Assembly (NCBI GenBank): GCA_964358645.1
Contig: CAYHPW010000007.1
Coordinates: 1-64,000, forward strand
DNA length: 64,000 bases
Reading direction: 5' to 3'
From: JBBTDV01 sp038042605
GTDB taxonomy: Bacteria > Bdellovibrionota > UBA1018
Part shown: in pieces, positions 27,724 through 35,609 of the stretch
Layout: each line of letters starts with the position of its first letter
Numbering within the stretch: position 1 is the stretch's first letter
Translations under genes and position numbers: made by a program
The notes under the pieces: generated by a model
Told to the model about the DNA's origin: nothing
The model's database searches: none
Seen by the model: the letters and a program-made list of their open reading frames with translations, nothing else

Positions 27724-28644
27724 CTATAATATCGGATTTTCTTGGCAGGTAACATTCATGATATAGTCCTTAAATCTGAAAAATTTAGATAAAATATTGT
27801 TATTACTTTCCTGTGATTCCCGATAGAGATTGTAAACAACTATCTCCGGTGTGATTTCAACAATGTTTGATAAAAAAACAAACTTATTTGTTCCAATGTC
27901 TGTTTCAATTAATTGCATTCTAAAGTAACCGGTACCATCTAGTACGCCACGTATAGCAATTGCTCGTGATGAACTGATTTGCATTAGAACTGAACTCACG
28001 CCTCTGGTAATATTTTTTAATGCAACAAATGATGCACTTCCTAGTGCTTTATCAGGGATGAGTGGATAATTAAGAATTGGGGCTAATTCTTTAGGAATAC
28101 TTTTTATTCCGTAGTAGTCGTAAAGAGAAACCTGACAAAAAGTACCGTTATTATTTTTTGTAATTTCGTTCGGCAGCATTTGCGTGAGAATCTTGGCAGA
28201 AACTGTGTAGAGGTTTGAACCTTCAATTCCAGAAATTCCAAACAATTCATGCATGACCAAACCTAATCGAGACTTCTGTGAAGATTCTTTTCTCAGACGC
28301 TCCCATGATGATTGTTTAATTAATATCCGGTTATTTGCGGGTTCATTTATAGCGTCAAGTGAATGTTGTGGCATCTCATTGAGTAAAAGAGTTTCACGGA
28401 ATTCTACATTTAATGTTTCAAGACGGCGCTCAATTTTATTAATCGGAAGGTCTGGAAAGCGGGTATGGTTTGCTTTTATGAAATCCAGAATTTGATAGCC
28501 CGCAGTGATAACCTCCTGGCTATAACTATTACCCCCACCACTATGGTCACCGCCTGAATTTGCCATTAAAGACGAGCTGGAAAGAATAGACACTGTAATT
28601 AGAGCCAGTCTTATTTTTTTTAATTTAAACAAAATTGTTTTCAT
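27724..28644 (-). CDS. Hypothetical exported protein with a conserved HELFG-type segment
   Basis: A 306-residue protein with a signal peptide (residues 1-28, ending SSLMA). The mature start is glycine- and serine-rich (NSGGDHSGGGNSYSQEV). Around residue 130 lies LGLVMHELFGISGIEGSNLYTVSAKIL. I recall similar phrases (LxxHExxG followed by a short loop and SxxI) in uncharacterised exported proteins of Bdellovibrio-like bacteria. The His-Glu pair suggests an old metallopeptidase fold, but HExxH is absent. An AGAGG site lies 5 bases before the ATG. It is divergent from the TIGR02147 regulator. Confidence 0.6.
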   Translation of the reverse strand: MKTILFKLKKIRLALITVSILSSSSLMANSGGDHSGGGNSYSQEVITAGYQILDFIKANHTRFPDLPINKIERRLETLNVEFRETLLLNEMPQHSLDAINEPANNRILIKQSSWERLRKESSQKSRLGLVMHELFGISGIEGSNLYTVSAKILTQMLPNEITKNNNGTFCQVSLYDYYGIKSIPKELAPILNYPLIPDKALGSASFVALKNITRGVSSVLMQISSSRAIAIRGVLDGTGYFRMQLIETDIGTNKFVFLSNIVEITPEIVVYNLYRESQESNNNILSKFFRFKDYIMNVTCQENPIL

Positions 28645-28662
28645 AAATTACCTCTTTTTTGT

Positions 28663-28686
28663 GGAGGCTCATCTTATGTAGCCTCC
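28663..28686 (-). promoter_or_regulatory. Hairpin in the leader of the exported-protein gene
   Basis: GGAGGCT (28663-28669) pairs with AGCCTCC (28680-28686) across a 10-base loop. Read on the minus strand it lies about 20 bases upstream of the exported protein's start codon, just before its ribosome site. It may be a leader structure, an operator for the divergent TIGR02147 regulator, or chance. Confidence 0.35.
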
Positions 28687-28769
28687 GGATATTACCGCAC
28701 TATCGCGGCGAGTCAATAAATAACAGAGTGATTTAGTTCGAAAAAGATAAATTTCATGAAAAAGATGTA

Positions 28770-28775
28770 TATAAT
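28770..28775 (+). promoter_or_regulatory. Possible -10 box for the TIGR02147 gene
   Basis: A perfect TATAAT stands 40 bases before the ATG at 28816. No convincing -35 hexamer lies at 16 to 18 bases upstream (ATAAAT is the closest), and the surrounding DNA is AT-rich, so this is a weak call. Confidence 0.35.
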
Positions 28776-28815
28776 TTCATTATTTATTAATCAAACCCGA
28801 TAAACTATTGAATAT

Positions 28816-29628
28816 ATGGAAAAAGATCTTTTTGATTACACCGATTATCGCCAGTATTTATTGGACTGGATGGGCAGCCTGCCCAAACGTGGACGAGGTA
28901 TCAGGGCTTCGGTTGCAAACGGGATTCGTTGTCCTATTTCACATATCTCACAAGTGCTTAAGGGTAAGACGGACTTTACCTTCGAACAAGCAGAAGAAGT
29001 AAATGATTTTTTAGGACACACGAGAGAGCAAGCGGAATATTTTCTTTTTCTTGTCCAACTGGCCAGAGCAGGAACTCCTAAATTAAGAAATAGAATTGAA
29101 TTACAAATTCAAAAAATTCGAGAAAAGCGTTTTATATTGAAGGATCGGCTCGATGTGAAGGCATCCATTTCAAAAGAGGAGCAGGCTACTTTTTATAGCT
29201 CCTGGCTATACGCAGCTGTGCACATTCTATTAACGATTGAACAATATCAGACCAAAGAGGCCATAGCTAAATATTTTGCTGTTTCTCCAAAGAAGATAGC
29301 CGAGATCCTTGAGTTCCTAGAAAGGTTGGGATTAGCAACCCATGAGCAAGGTCGGTTTGTAGCTAGTACTTCACGGCTTCACCTTGGCCATGATTCGCCA
29401 ATGATAGTAAAACATCACATCAATTGGAGGCTACAAACGATCCGATCTCTTGAGCGAGAAGACGCCAGCGAATCACTTCATTATTCCTCTGTAGTGAGCA
29501 TTTCTAAAAATGATGTTAGTCAAATCAAATCGCTTTTGGTGAAAGCAATTGAAGGAACCAAATCCATCATCCGTGATTCAAAAGAAGAAGAACTGCATTC
29601 ATTTTGTTTGGATTTTTTCAAAATCTAA
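28816..29628 (+). CDS. TIGR02147 family protein
   Basis: A 270-residue protein of the TIGR02147 family, which is expanded in Bdellovibrio and Fibrobacter. The N terminus has the family opening DYTDYRQYLLDWM. A helix-turn-helix-like segment follows (HISQVLKGKTDFTFEQAEEVNDFL, residues about 43-66), then the phrase EYFLFLVQLARAG. The C-terminal half has a second winged-helix-like region (KEAIAKYFAVSPKKIAEILEFLERLGL). Members are taken to be DNA-binding regulators, although direct evidence is scant. It is divergent from the exported-protein gene and so may control it. Confidence 0.82.
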   Translation: MEKDLFDYTDYRQYLLDWMGSLPKRGRGIRASVANGIRCPISHISQVLKGKTDFTFEQAEEVNDFLGHTREQAEYFLFLVQLARAGTPKLRNRIELQIQKIREKRFILKDRLDVKASISKEEQATFYSSWLYAAVHILLTIEQYQTKEAIAKYFAVSPKKIAEILEFLERLGLATHEQGRFVASTSRLHLGHDSPMIVKHHINWRLQTIRSLEREDASESLHYSSVVSISKNDVSQIKSLLVKAIEGTKSIIRDSKEEELHSFCLDFFKI

Positions 29629-29837
29629 TTATCAGTGTAACTCATGGTGGCCGGTAAAAAAATTGCCAACTGCTTTATATTGTACCAGGCCAGTATTTAG
29701 TGGCGCGTGTAAAATAGGCAAAAATATGTAGTTAGAAACATATGTGGTTTAATACATATACTTTATATAAACAGCCGAAGTTTACCACGCATACCAACTA
29801 GTGTATAGACGCACAAACAACCCCTGTTCCGCCGCTG
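29629..29837. other. Intergenic stretch without a recognised gene
   Basis: AT-rich DNA between the TIGR02147 gene and the HNH remnant. I see no coding frame with a start and ribosome site, no tRNA and no strong hairpin. Confidence 0.4.
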
Positions 29838-29978
29838 TTATGTGTATGGCCGCTTAAACTGATTCATGTGCGCAGCTCCGTAAACTTGCACGGCTGCAAG
29901 AGCGTTATGGGCTTTACCTCGTAGTGTGATATTAGCAGGATCTTGTGATGTGCCGCCTAAGCCCGTGCGTGCTCGTGG
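29838..29978 (-). pseudogene. HNH endonuclease remnant (C-terminal piece)
   Basis: Read on the minus strand, 46 codons and a stop encode PRARTGLGGTSQDPANITL, then RGKAHNALAAVQVYGAAHM and a short tail. This matches, from memory, the end of HNH endonucleases of the form PRA-x-GGTSDPANLxLxCRAHNxLAAxxxFG. The usual Cys-Arg before AHN is Gly-Lys here, and three extra residues interrupt PRA-GG. The upstream frame closes at a stop within a few codons, so the catalytic core and start are gone. It is most likely a decayed gene, a sign of past mobile or accessory DNA at this spot. Confidence 0.55.
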
Positions 29979-30049
29979 TTGCCTTTAAAGTAAGGTCCCA
30001 GACCCATTGCCACTAAAAATACTGACCGGGTACGAAATAGCAGCTAAAG

Positions 30050-30508
30050 TTAATTTCTAGAATGAGCAACAGATTGAACTAATTTTTCAACCCCATCGAT
30101 TCGCATTTCCAAGCGGTCCTGGCGTTGAGCTAATCCAGTATAGCCTTCGATTACAAGACTGTTTTTTGAATTTTGCTCCTCTACAAGAATTCCGACACGG
30201 GCAACTTCTGCAGCTACATGATGAACTGCTTTCATAACATCTTCAACCTTCGCTTCTACTTGGCTGACCTTCGCTTCTACTTGGCTGACCTTCGCTTCTA
30301 CTTGGCTGACTTTCGCGTCCACTTGGCTGATTTTTGCATCTAGTTGCTTGATGTCAGACTTTAACTCAGATCTAAGTTCGCTGATGTCTGCCTTGAGCTC
30401 TGATCTAAAAAGATGAAGCATTCCTTGTGTTGCTGGTAGACTTTTAGATTGTGGTGTAAGTCGTGGAATAGGATAAAGGCGATTTTGTTTTGTTTTTGGC
30501 TTTTTCAT
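30050..30508 (-). CDS. Coiled-coil protein with heptad repeats
   Basis: A 152-residue protein with no signal peptide. Residues about 30-90 form a long coiled coil in which AKVSQVE recurs in 7-residue steps, followed by VEDVMKAVHHVAAEVARV and further amphipathic helix. The basic N terminus (KKPKTKQNRL) is likely disordered. The start is well supported by AGGAGT 8 bases upstream. Similar proteins are widespread with unknown roles; some have been described as DUF1640-like or as parts of cell-envelope or chromosome assemblies, and nothing here decides between them. The neighbouring DNA is non-coding on both sides. Confidence 0.65.
   Translation of the reverse strand: MKKPKTKQNRLYPIPRLTPQSKSLPATQGMLHLFRSELKADISELRSELKSDIKQLDAKISQVDAKVSQVEAKVSQVEAKVSQVEAKVEDVMKAVHHVAAEVARVGILVEEQNSKNSLVIEGYTGLAQRQDRLEMRIDGVEKLVQSVAHSRN
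30247..30351. repeat. 21-bp tandem repeat inside the coiled-coil gene
   Basis: Three identical 21-base units, CCTTCGCTTCTACTTGGCTGA on this strand, are at 30247-30267, 30268-30288 and 30289-30309. Two diverged units follow at 30310-30330 and 30331-30351. Each unit encodes seven residues, one coiled-coil heptad, so gain or loss of a unit keeps the frame. Confidence 0.9.
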
Positions 30509-30938
30509 AAAAAATACTCCTGCACTTTATTGATTTTTATGTCATTCGGCAAGAGAGCAAAATGCAAGCCGTTCTTGTAAGTAGATTTATAGGGAAATTT
30601 GCCTGTTATCAAATGGTTGGCCGACTCTCAAGCTGTCGATGTATGACATATTCGACTTTCCCCACGCCAGGATAATGGGCTGTAAAGTTAGCAGTATCAT
30701 CAGGGGTAAAATCCAGAACGCCGTTAAAGAATCCACCATTTTTAAACCCCAGCCCTTATATATGCGCTATTTACTAACGCAGACATGGTGCTGTAACAAT
30801 CCCGGCTCCAGAATTTAAATTCACGAGGGTAAAACTTGCTGCGATTATATATGTTTTTGAAATTTACCTCTTGCGCAGATAACGTAAGAGTTTGATAATT
30901 TTTTAAGCAAGCTAACTGTCATTCTCAAGGAGGTAACG
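30509..30938. other. Intergenic stretch with one open segment and no clear gene
   Basis: On the minus strand, 30609-30755 is open for 48 codons before a stop and reads GLGFKNGGFFNGVLDFT, then PDDTANFTAHYPGVGKVEY and a short end. It has a protein-like composition but no start codon with a ribosome site, and the frame closes upstream. It may be a decayed gene end or chance. Near the right edge, CAAGGAGG at about 30926-30933 is the ribosome site of the acyltransferase gene. No tRNA or insertion sequence is seen. Confidence 0.4.
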
Positions 30939-31778
30939 GTGGGACGATTAAATCTCACGCGCGTAGATAACGCACCGGTATTTAGAAAAATAGCGATGGG
31001 TACATGGAACAAAGGCGGTGATCCGTCGGTTTACGGGCTTCTTGAAATTGACATGACTCATGCCATGACATTCATGAAAGAGTACTCCGAAAAACATGAG
31101 GTTAAAATTACACCCACGCATCTCGTAGGTAAAGCTATTGCCCGTTGTATGAAAATACGTCCAGAATCAAACGGCATGATTCGCGGCCACAGAATATACC
31201 AACGCAAGGATGTAGACGTGTTTTTTCAAGTGAATATTCCAGGGGGTGTTGGTCCGGATGGAGCAGGAAAAGCCAACCTTTCAGGTTGCACAGTACACAA
31301 GGCAGATCAGTTGAGCCTGAAAGAACTTGCACTGATGCTACAAAACCGCGCAGACATGGTGCGAAGAAACAAAGATCCAATTCTTACTGAGACACTAAAG
31401 ATATTTGAGTGGATGCCGTGGTGGATGGTTGGATCGGTATTGTGGCTATCGTCATTTTTGACCTATGGACTTAATTTGAATTTGCAGTGGCTTGGTATCC
31501 CGCGCGATCCGTTTGGATCAGTCATGATTACAAGTGTTGGGAGCATGGGTATAGACGTGGCGTTGGCGCCATTAGTTCCATATTCCAGAGTCCCGCTACT
31601 TCTCGCTATTGGGTCTATTCGCGACATGCCTGTGGTAAAAGATGGCAGCATATCAGCTGCGCCGGTTATGCGAATCGGTGTCACATTTGATCATCGTTTT
31701 ATTGATGGTGTCCATGCTTCTCAAATGAGCCGGGAGTTCAAGCGCTGTTTTGAAGATCCATGGAAATATTTGGCTTAA
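30939..31778 (+). CDS. Stand-alone 2-oxoacid dehydrogenase E2-type acyltransferase domain
   Basis: A 279-residue protein equivalent to the catalytic domain of dihydrolipoamide acyltransferases. The active-site motif is FDHRFIDGVHAS near the C terminus (HxxxDG). ITPTHLVGKAIARCM and SVMITSVGSMG fit the same fold. The lipoyl and peripheral-subunit-binding domains are absent. A hydrophobic segment (WMPWWMVGSVLWLSSFLTYG, about residues 152-171) is inserted and could attach to a membrane. No E1 or E3 gene is nearby, so the acyl acceptor is unknown. The start is GTG with a strong AAGGAGG site. Confidence 0.78.
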   Translation: MGRLNLTRVDNAPVFRKIAMGTWNKGGDPSVYGLLEIDMTHAMTFMKEYSEKHEVKITPTHLVGKAIARCMKIRPESNGMIRGHRIYQRKDVDVFFQVNIPGGVGPDGAGKANLSGCTVHKADQLSLKELALMLQNRADMVRRNKDPILTETLKIFEWMPWWMVGSVLWLSSFLTYGLNLNLQWLGIPRDPFGSVMITSVGSMGIDVALAPLVPYSRVPLLLAIGSIRDMPVVKDGSISAAPVMRIGVTFDHRFIDGVHASQMSREFKRCFEDPWKYLA

Positions 31779-31790
31779 AATCGTAGCAAT

Positions 31791-32693
31791 CTATTTTAAC
31801 TCCTGCGCCTTATCTTCTTTTAGCAACACCCTGTCCGTACCACTGAATGTATCCGGCTCGCCACCGATCATAGTAAAGATATTATCAACCGGAATGACGA
31901 AAGCTCCATTCCCGTGAATGGCTATTTCCGCCGAAGGACCAAAACTGATCCCAGTCATGACAAATGTAAAATTTTGTTTCAGTTTTAAATTGCGGACCAT
32001 ACCCACCTTGACGTTAAGGCCAACGGCGCACTCAATGCTTTTCGAAATAGATAGCATCGGGCCGGCGAAATCTTTCGCTCTCTTAAAACGTCCCCAGACA
32101 AGTCCCGCTCCAATACGGAATGAAGCACCAGCACCGATGCCGCCACCTACATCAACGGAGGGTATAAAAACAAGTGACCAGTCAAGTTCAAGGTGTGGCC
32201 TGACTTTTTGTCCTGTTTCTATGCGTACTGGTTGGACTTTAACAGGGACAACCACCATGGCTATTGTGCCGGAGCCTCCACCGCCGATTTTTAGTTCGGC
32301 CGTAAACTTACCTCCTACAAACACCATGAATCCTGAGGGGATGGCTTCATACAATTTGAAGCCATAGTTTTCAGCTACGCGGGCCAATTCTTCAGCATCA
32401 GAGGCAATCCCATTGAGTTCATGTGATTTTTTTAACGCATTCACCAGCGTGTTAATTTTTTTCTCATGTTTGTGCGAGAAGGTTAGAAGAGTATTTTTTA
32501 ATGCTTCAATGCTTGCTTCTATGGCCTCTCGTCTTTCTGAATTCAGCATCTCCTTCCATGGTGTGCGGTAGTAAACAAAGTGAGCATCTCTGGTCACCCT
32601 TGTTGTGGTTATATATGAACCCCTCGGCTTGCCCGCGTAAGTGTTTTGCGATAAGAAGATAATTAAACAAAGCGTTAAAATAATTTTTTTCAT
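31791..32693 (-). CDS. Hypothetical exported protein
   Basis: A 300-residue protein starting MKKIILTLCLIIFL, with a signal peptide cut after TYAG or nearby. The N-terminal half is helical (ERREAIEASIEALKNTLL). The C-terminal half is glycine-rich with alternating strands (GGGIGAGASFRIGAGLVWG, FTFVMTGISFGPSAEIAI), like an outer-membrane barrel or amyloid-like beta domain. The ATG at 32693 follows AAGGGGG and is preferred to an in-frame ATG 30 bases upstream. It ends 12 bases from the end of the convergent acyltransferase gene. No family is recognised. Confidence 0.6.
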   Translation of the reverse strand: MKKIILTLCLIIFLSQNTYAGKPRGSYITTTRVTRDAHFVYYRTPWKEMLNSERREAIEASIEALKNTLLTFSHKHEKKINTLVNALKKSHELNGIASDAEELARVAENYGFKLYEAIPSGFMVFVGGKFTAELKIGGGGSGTIAMVVVPVKVQPVRIETGQKVRPHLELDWSLVFIPSVDVGGGIGAGASFRIGAGLVWGRFKRAKDFAGPMLSISKSIECAVGLNVKVGMVRNLKLKQNFTFVMTGISFGPSAEIAIHGNGAFVIPVDNIFTMIGGEPDTFSGTDRVLLKEDKAQELK

Positions 32694-32773
32694 AAGCACC
32701 CCCTTAAAAACATTAATGGCCACGATATATAGTGCAGCGCAATATAAATTACAATAGAATAATAATTTAATTA

Positions 32774-33442
32774 TTAAATAAAGCGCTTTTTATATTGGAT
32801 ATATTTATGAAATACCTGATAGCATATTACGGCTATGATAAAACCTATAATCACATCGATAAGATAATGCTGTTTTGTAGTTAAGGTGGAGACCGCTATC
32901 AGGGTCGCCCATAGAAAAAACAACGGAAATTTCCGCGTCTGGTCGTCAAGATAAATGAACGAAGAAAGATAGACGCTGCTGACATGAAGGCTCGGGCAGC
33001 AGTTCGCTGGAGTGTCTGTTTCCCGTAGGGAGTTAAAAACGTAGTAAGTAATGGCATTAAGATCTTCAGGCAGAGGGAATTGCTCCCTCGGGTATGTGGT
33101 AGGCCATAGCCAGAAGATTATATTGCTGATGATCTGGAGCGCCAGGAATGAGTATATGTATTTATTCGCGTTGATCATATCCTTACAAAGAAGGTATGCC
33201 GCGCCGAAAAGCACATATTCGCTTATGTAAATCCAAACCGTGTTCGGCATGAACGGTATGGCTTTGTCAATCCACCACATCGGCAGAAGGCGTGGTTCGA
33301 ATAGGTGTATATGGTTTGAGGGCAGGTAGAACACCGCCGCTAAAGCGAAGGTAATTATTCCAATTATGTACTTGTTCCGGTTTGTGAGAAAAATCGGAAG
33401 GACCCATGTTTTTGTCTCATAAGCTGATTCAGTATTGCTCAT
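32774..33442 (-). CDS. PAP2-like membrane phosphatase or phosphotransferase
   Basis: A 222-residue protein with about five or six membrane helices. The PAP2 motifs in view are CCPSLHVSS (C2) and STLTTKQHYLIDVIIG (C3, with the catalytic His). The C1 motif KxxxxxxRP is not evident, which points to the Aur1/Ipt1 (PAP2_3) branch, where inositol or other head groups are moved between lipids. Substrate cannot be assigned. It overlaps the thioredoxin-like gene by 4 bases (ATGA) and is transcribed with it. Confidence 0.75.
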   Translation of the reverse strand: MSNTESAYETKTWVLPIFLTNRNKYIIGIITFALAAVFYLPSNHIHLFEPRLLPMWWIDKAIPFMPNTVWIYISEYVLFGAAYLLCKDMINANKYIYSFLALQIISNIIFWLWPTTYPREQFPLPEDLNAITYYVFNSLRETDTPANCCPSLHVSSVYLSSFIYLDDQTRKFPLFFLWATLIAVSTLTTKQHYLIDVIIGFIIAVICYQVFHKYIQYKKRFI

Positions 33443-34026
33443 TCATTTAACCATTGTTCTATCTTTGCGTGAATCTGTTGGGAGCCCCAATCCCGCTCGC
33501 CGCTTTCCACCATCAAAACCTTCCCGGTCTTGCCGCTGTATACGACGGTAAATGGTATCGCATATACATCAAAAACAGAGGATACTGTGCCGTCAACATC
33601 AGTATATATAGGAAAGTCTATCTGAAAACTGCGGATCAGTCTGGGCAGGACTTCTTCCGGTTTTTCATCCACACTAACTGGAATAAGTAGAAAACCACGG
33701 TTCTGGTATGTTTTGGCAAGTCTAACAAGAGCCGGCATTTCCACCACACAGGATTCGCACCAGCTCGCCCAAAAATTTATCAGGATTACCTTCGCTTTGA
33801 GTTCCGTCGAACGTACATCCTCGCCCATGAATTTATGCAGCGTAAACTCAGGGACGAGTCCTCCTGCCTCGACTGTTGATGAGTTGGATGTGCCTGATTT
33901 TGAAATCAGATGCCGCCTTAAAATCGAAAGACCTGCTACCACCATGACCGCTACCAGCCCTATTGTAAGAATAGGGACAAGCACTTTACTTGCGTTATTT
34001 CGCGAATTTACTGATGGGTCTGTCAT
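33439..34026 (-). CDS. Membrane-anchored TlpA/ResA-like thioredoxin family protein
   Basis: A 195-residue protein. One membrane helix at about residues 15-35 anchors a periplasmic thioredoxin fold. The active site is WCESC at residues 89-93 in NFWASWCESCVVEMPAL, and the cis-proline loop is AIPFTVVY. The family reduces or isomerises disulfides of exported proteins, for example in cytochrome c maturation. No ccm genes are near. The downstream PAP2 gene is co-transcribed. It is divergent from the pilin-like gene. Confidence 0.85.
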   Translation of the reverse strand: MTDPSVNSRNNASKVLVPILTIGLVAVMVVAGLSILRRHLISKSGTSNSSTVEAGGLVPEFTLHKFMGEDVRSTELKAKVILINFWASWCESCVVEMPALVRLAKTYQNRGFLLIPVSVDEKPEEVLPRLIRSFQIDFPIYTDVDGTVSSVFDVYAIPFTVVYSGKTGKVLMVESGERDWGSQQIHAKIEQWLNE

Positions 34027-34047
34027 CGGCTTTCATAATACATTAGA

Positions 34048-34251
34048 ATGTTAAGTAGGATGAAAAAGTTTTTTAGCAATGACGATGGTCAGGCGGTCGT
34101 TGAATACATATTGACGATATTGCTGGTTATTGCTGTTTTCACGACTCTCCATCTGGGATTTAAAAAATGGCTGTTCAGCGCGTGGGTCCCCATAACAAGG
34201 GAGGTCACCGCCGCATGTCCTGGCTGCCCGGCAAATCCAAGTTACAGGTGA
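34048..34251 (+). CDS. Flp-like type IVb pilin subunit
   Basis: A 67-residue protein. The segment NDDGQAVVEYILTILLVI has the class III prepilin signature: a short basic leader, Gly before the processing site, then a hydrophobic helix with Glu at position five or so (VVEY). Such subunits are cut by prepilin peptidase and built into Flp/Tad or type IV-like filaments. The C terminus is polar with a CPGC motif. No other tad or pil gene is adjacent. The ATG at 34048 is used; another ATG lies 12 bases later. Confidence 0.65.
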   Translation: MLSRMKKFFSNDDGQAVVEYILTILLVIAVFTTLHLGFKKWLFSAWVPITREVTAACPGCPANPSYR

Positions 34252-34850
34252 TCGGCTGCTGTTAATCGTCGCAGCGCCACGAAAAATATTTCAGTGCTGC
34301 CCTTCCGTGTGCTTTTAGGCCGCAGTATCTCGACCTTGTCGAACTTGTCAGTCAGCTTTTTCTTGAACCCTGCGAAATCATCACTGTGAAACATCTTGCA
34401 GACGAAATGCCCGCCAGGCTTAAGCTGCTTTTCAGCAAGAGTCAGCGCGGTTTCACAAAGCTCTAGTGAACGGGCCTGATCGGTCGCGCGAATCCCTGTG
34501 GTTTTGGGCGCCATATCGGATAACACAACATCAAACGGCCCTTCGATTCCATGCGCTGAGGCTATGGCGGGGACGTCAATTTCACGCAAGTCACCGGTGA
34601 TAAATACGGCATTCGAAAAAGTAAGGTTGATTTTCTGTAAATCAATCCCCAAGAGGCGGCCGCTTAGGCCTATTTTTTTACAGGCGTATTGTGACCACGA
34701 ACCAGGTGCGGCTCCCAAGTCCAGTACCTTGAACGAAGGCTTCAATATATGGAAGCGCTTGTCGATTTCCTCAAGCTTAAAAACTGATCTTGCCGCGTAA
34801 TTTTTCGCCTTTGCCTGGAGAAAATAATAATCCCTGGGGTTATAAGCCAT
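34242..34850 (-). CDS. rlmE: 23S rRNA (uridine-2'-O-)-methyltransferase RlmE
   Basis: SAM-dependent enzyme (FtsJ/RrmJ family) that methylates the 2'-OH of the A-loop uridine of 23S rRNA. 202 residues. The N terminus (DYYFLQAKAKNYAARSVFKLEEIDKRF) and the SAM-binding segment KVLDLGAAPGSWSQYA are diagnostic. The catalytic K-D-K-E set is plausible at Lys of RSVFKL, Asp of VLSDMAPKTTG, Lys of GGHFVCKMF and the Glu in STEIFFVAL. It is the last gene of the operon amn-mreB-pilZ-rlmE, starting next to the PilZ gene stop. Confidence 0.95.
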   Translation of the reverse strand: MAYNPRDYYFLQAKAKNYAARSVFKLEEIDKRFHILKPSFKVLDLGAAPGSWSQYACKKIGLSGRLLGIDLQKINLTFSNAVFITGDLREIDVPAIASAHGIEGPFDVVLSDMAPKTTGIRATDQARSLELCETALTLAEKQLKPGGHFVCKMFHSDDFAGFKKKLTDKFDKVEILRPKSTRKGSTEIFFVALRRLTAADHL

Positions 34851-35609
34851 TCAGACAAAACGCAGGAAGTACTTCCGGCTCTCCTCGAAAACATAAGAAG
34901 CTATGACCTGTGAATCGCCAGGTCTTATGTTTTTAAACAAAACACCAACCCGTAAATTCATGTGATCTGTGGCGGTCTTGGATTGTTTGGCTTCCCTGAC
35001 ATACTTTATTTCGCCGTCCATGATGATCAGTTTTGAGTTGATATTGATCTGTATTTGTTTAAGGAGTGAGCCTGGCGCAAAAATCGCTGCTTCCCGCGCC
35101 TGGATATTAAAGGATAAACCGCTTGCACTTATATCGATCAGTTTTTTCTGGATTTTGTTCCCGGATCCTGGCTGCAGTATGAATACAGCGTTTAGCGGTT
35201 GCGTATCTGGGATACGGAACCTGATATCCTTCCTGCGCTGGACCTTGTATATTTTGCCGGGCTGGTTAAATTTCAATCCAGCCACTTCTTCACCGATAAA
35301 TCTGGTCTTAAAGAAAATATTGGCCCATTGGAGTGAGACGCTAAAAAAACAATCCCTGGAATTATTATTTTCAAGAGTGAGTGAGAATTTCTTTAAATCG
35401 AAATCCTTGGGGAGCCACGTGTAAAGAACACCCTCGTCCTTATCGAACAAAGTGATGTGCGTGAGTAAGGCGTTTTCTTGTTCTTTTGTCCAGACCATCG
35501 CGGAAGCAAATGTCTTTGCTCCATCTCGGAGAAGGGCCTCGGCATCGGCCTCGTTTTCAACCAGTTGGAATTCTTTCGGATGAGTTTCCTTAAAATCTGG
35601 CTCAGACAA
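34851..35609 (-). CDS. PilZ domain protein
   Basis: A 252-residue protein with an N-terminal YcgR-N-like region and a C-terminal PilZ domain. The c-di-GMP binding motifs are RRKDIR at residues 125-130 (RxxxR) and DISASG at 159-164 (DxSxxG). It is probably a cyclic-di-GMP receptor. The start is a TTG at 35609, 6 bases after AGGAAAG, inside the end of mreB. It lies between mreB and rlmE, so it may tie shape or motility to c-di-GMP, but that is inference from position. Confidence 0.8.
   Translation of the reverse strand: MSEPDFKETHPKEFQLVENEADAEALLRDGAKTFASAMVWTKEQENALLTHITLFDKDEGVLYTWLPKDFDLKKFSLTLENNNSRDCFFSVSLQWANIFFKTRFIGEEVAGLKFNQPGKIYKVQRRKDIRFRIPDTQPLNAVFILQPGSGNKIQKKLIDISASGLSFNIQAREAAIFAPGSLLKQIQININSKLIIMDGEIKYVREAKQSKTATDHMNLRVGVLFKNIRPGDSQVIASYVFEESRKYFLRFV

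Noticed and set aside
30247..30351. CRISPR-like array
   Set aside because: The 21-bp units are directly adjacent with no spacers and encode coiled-coil heptads.
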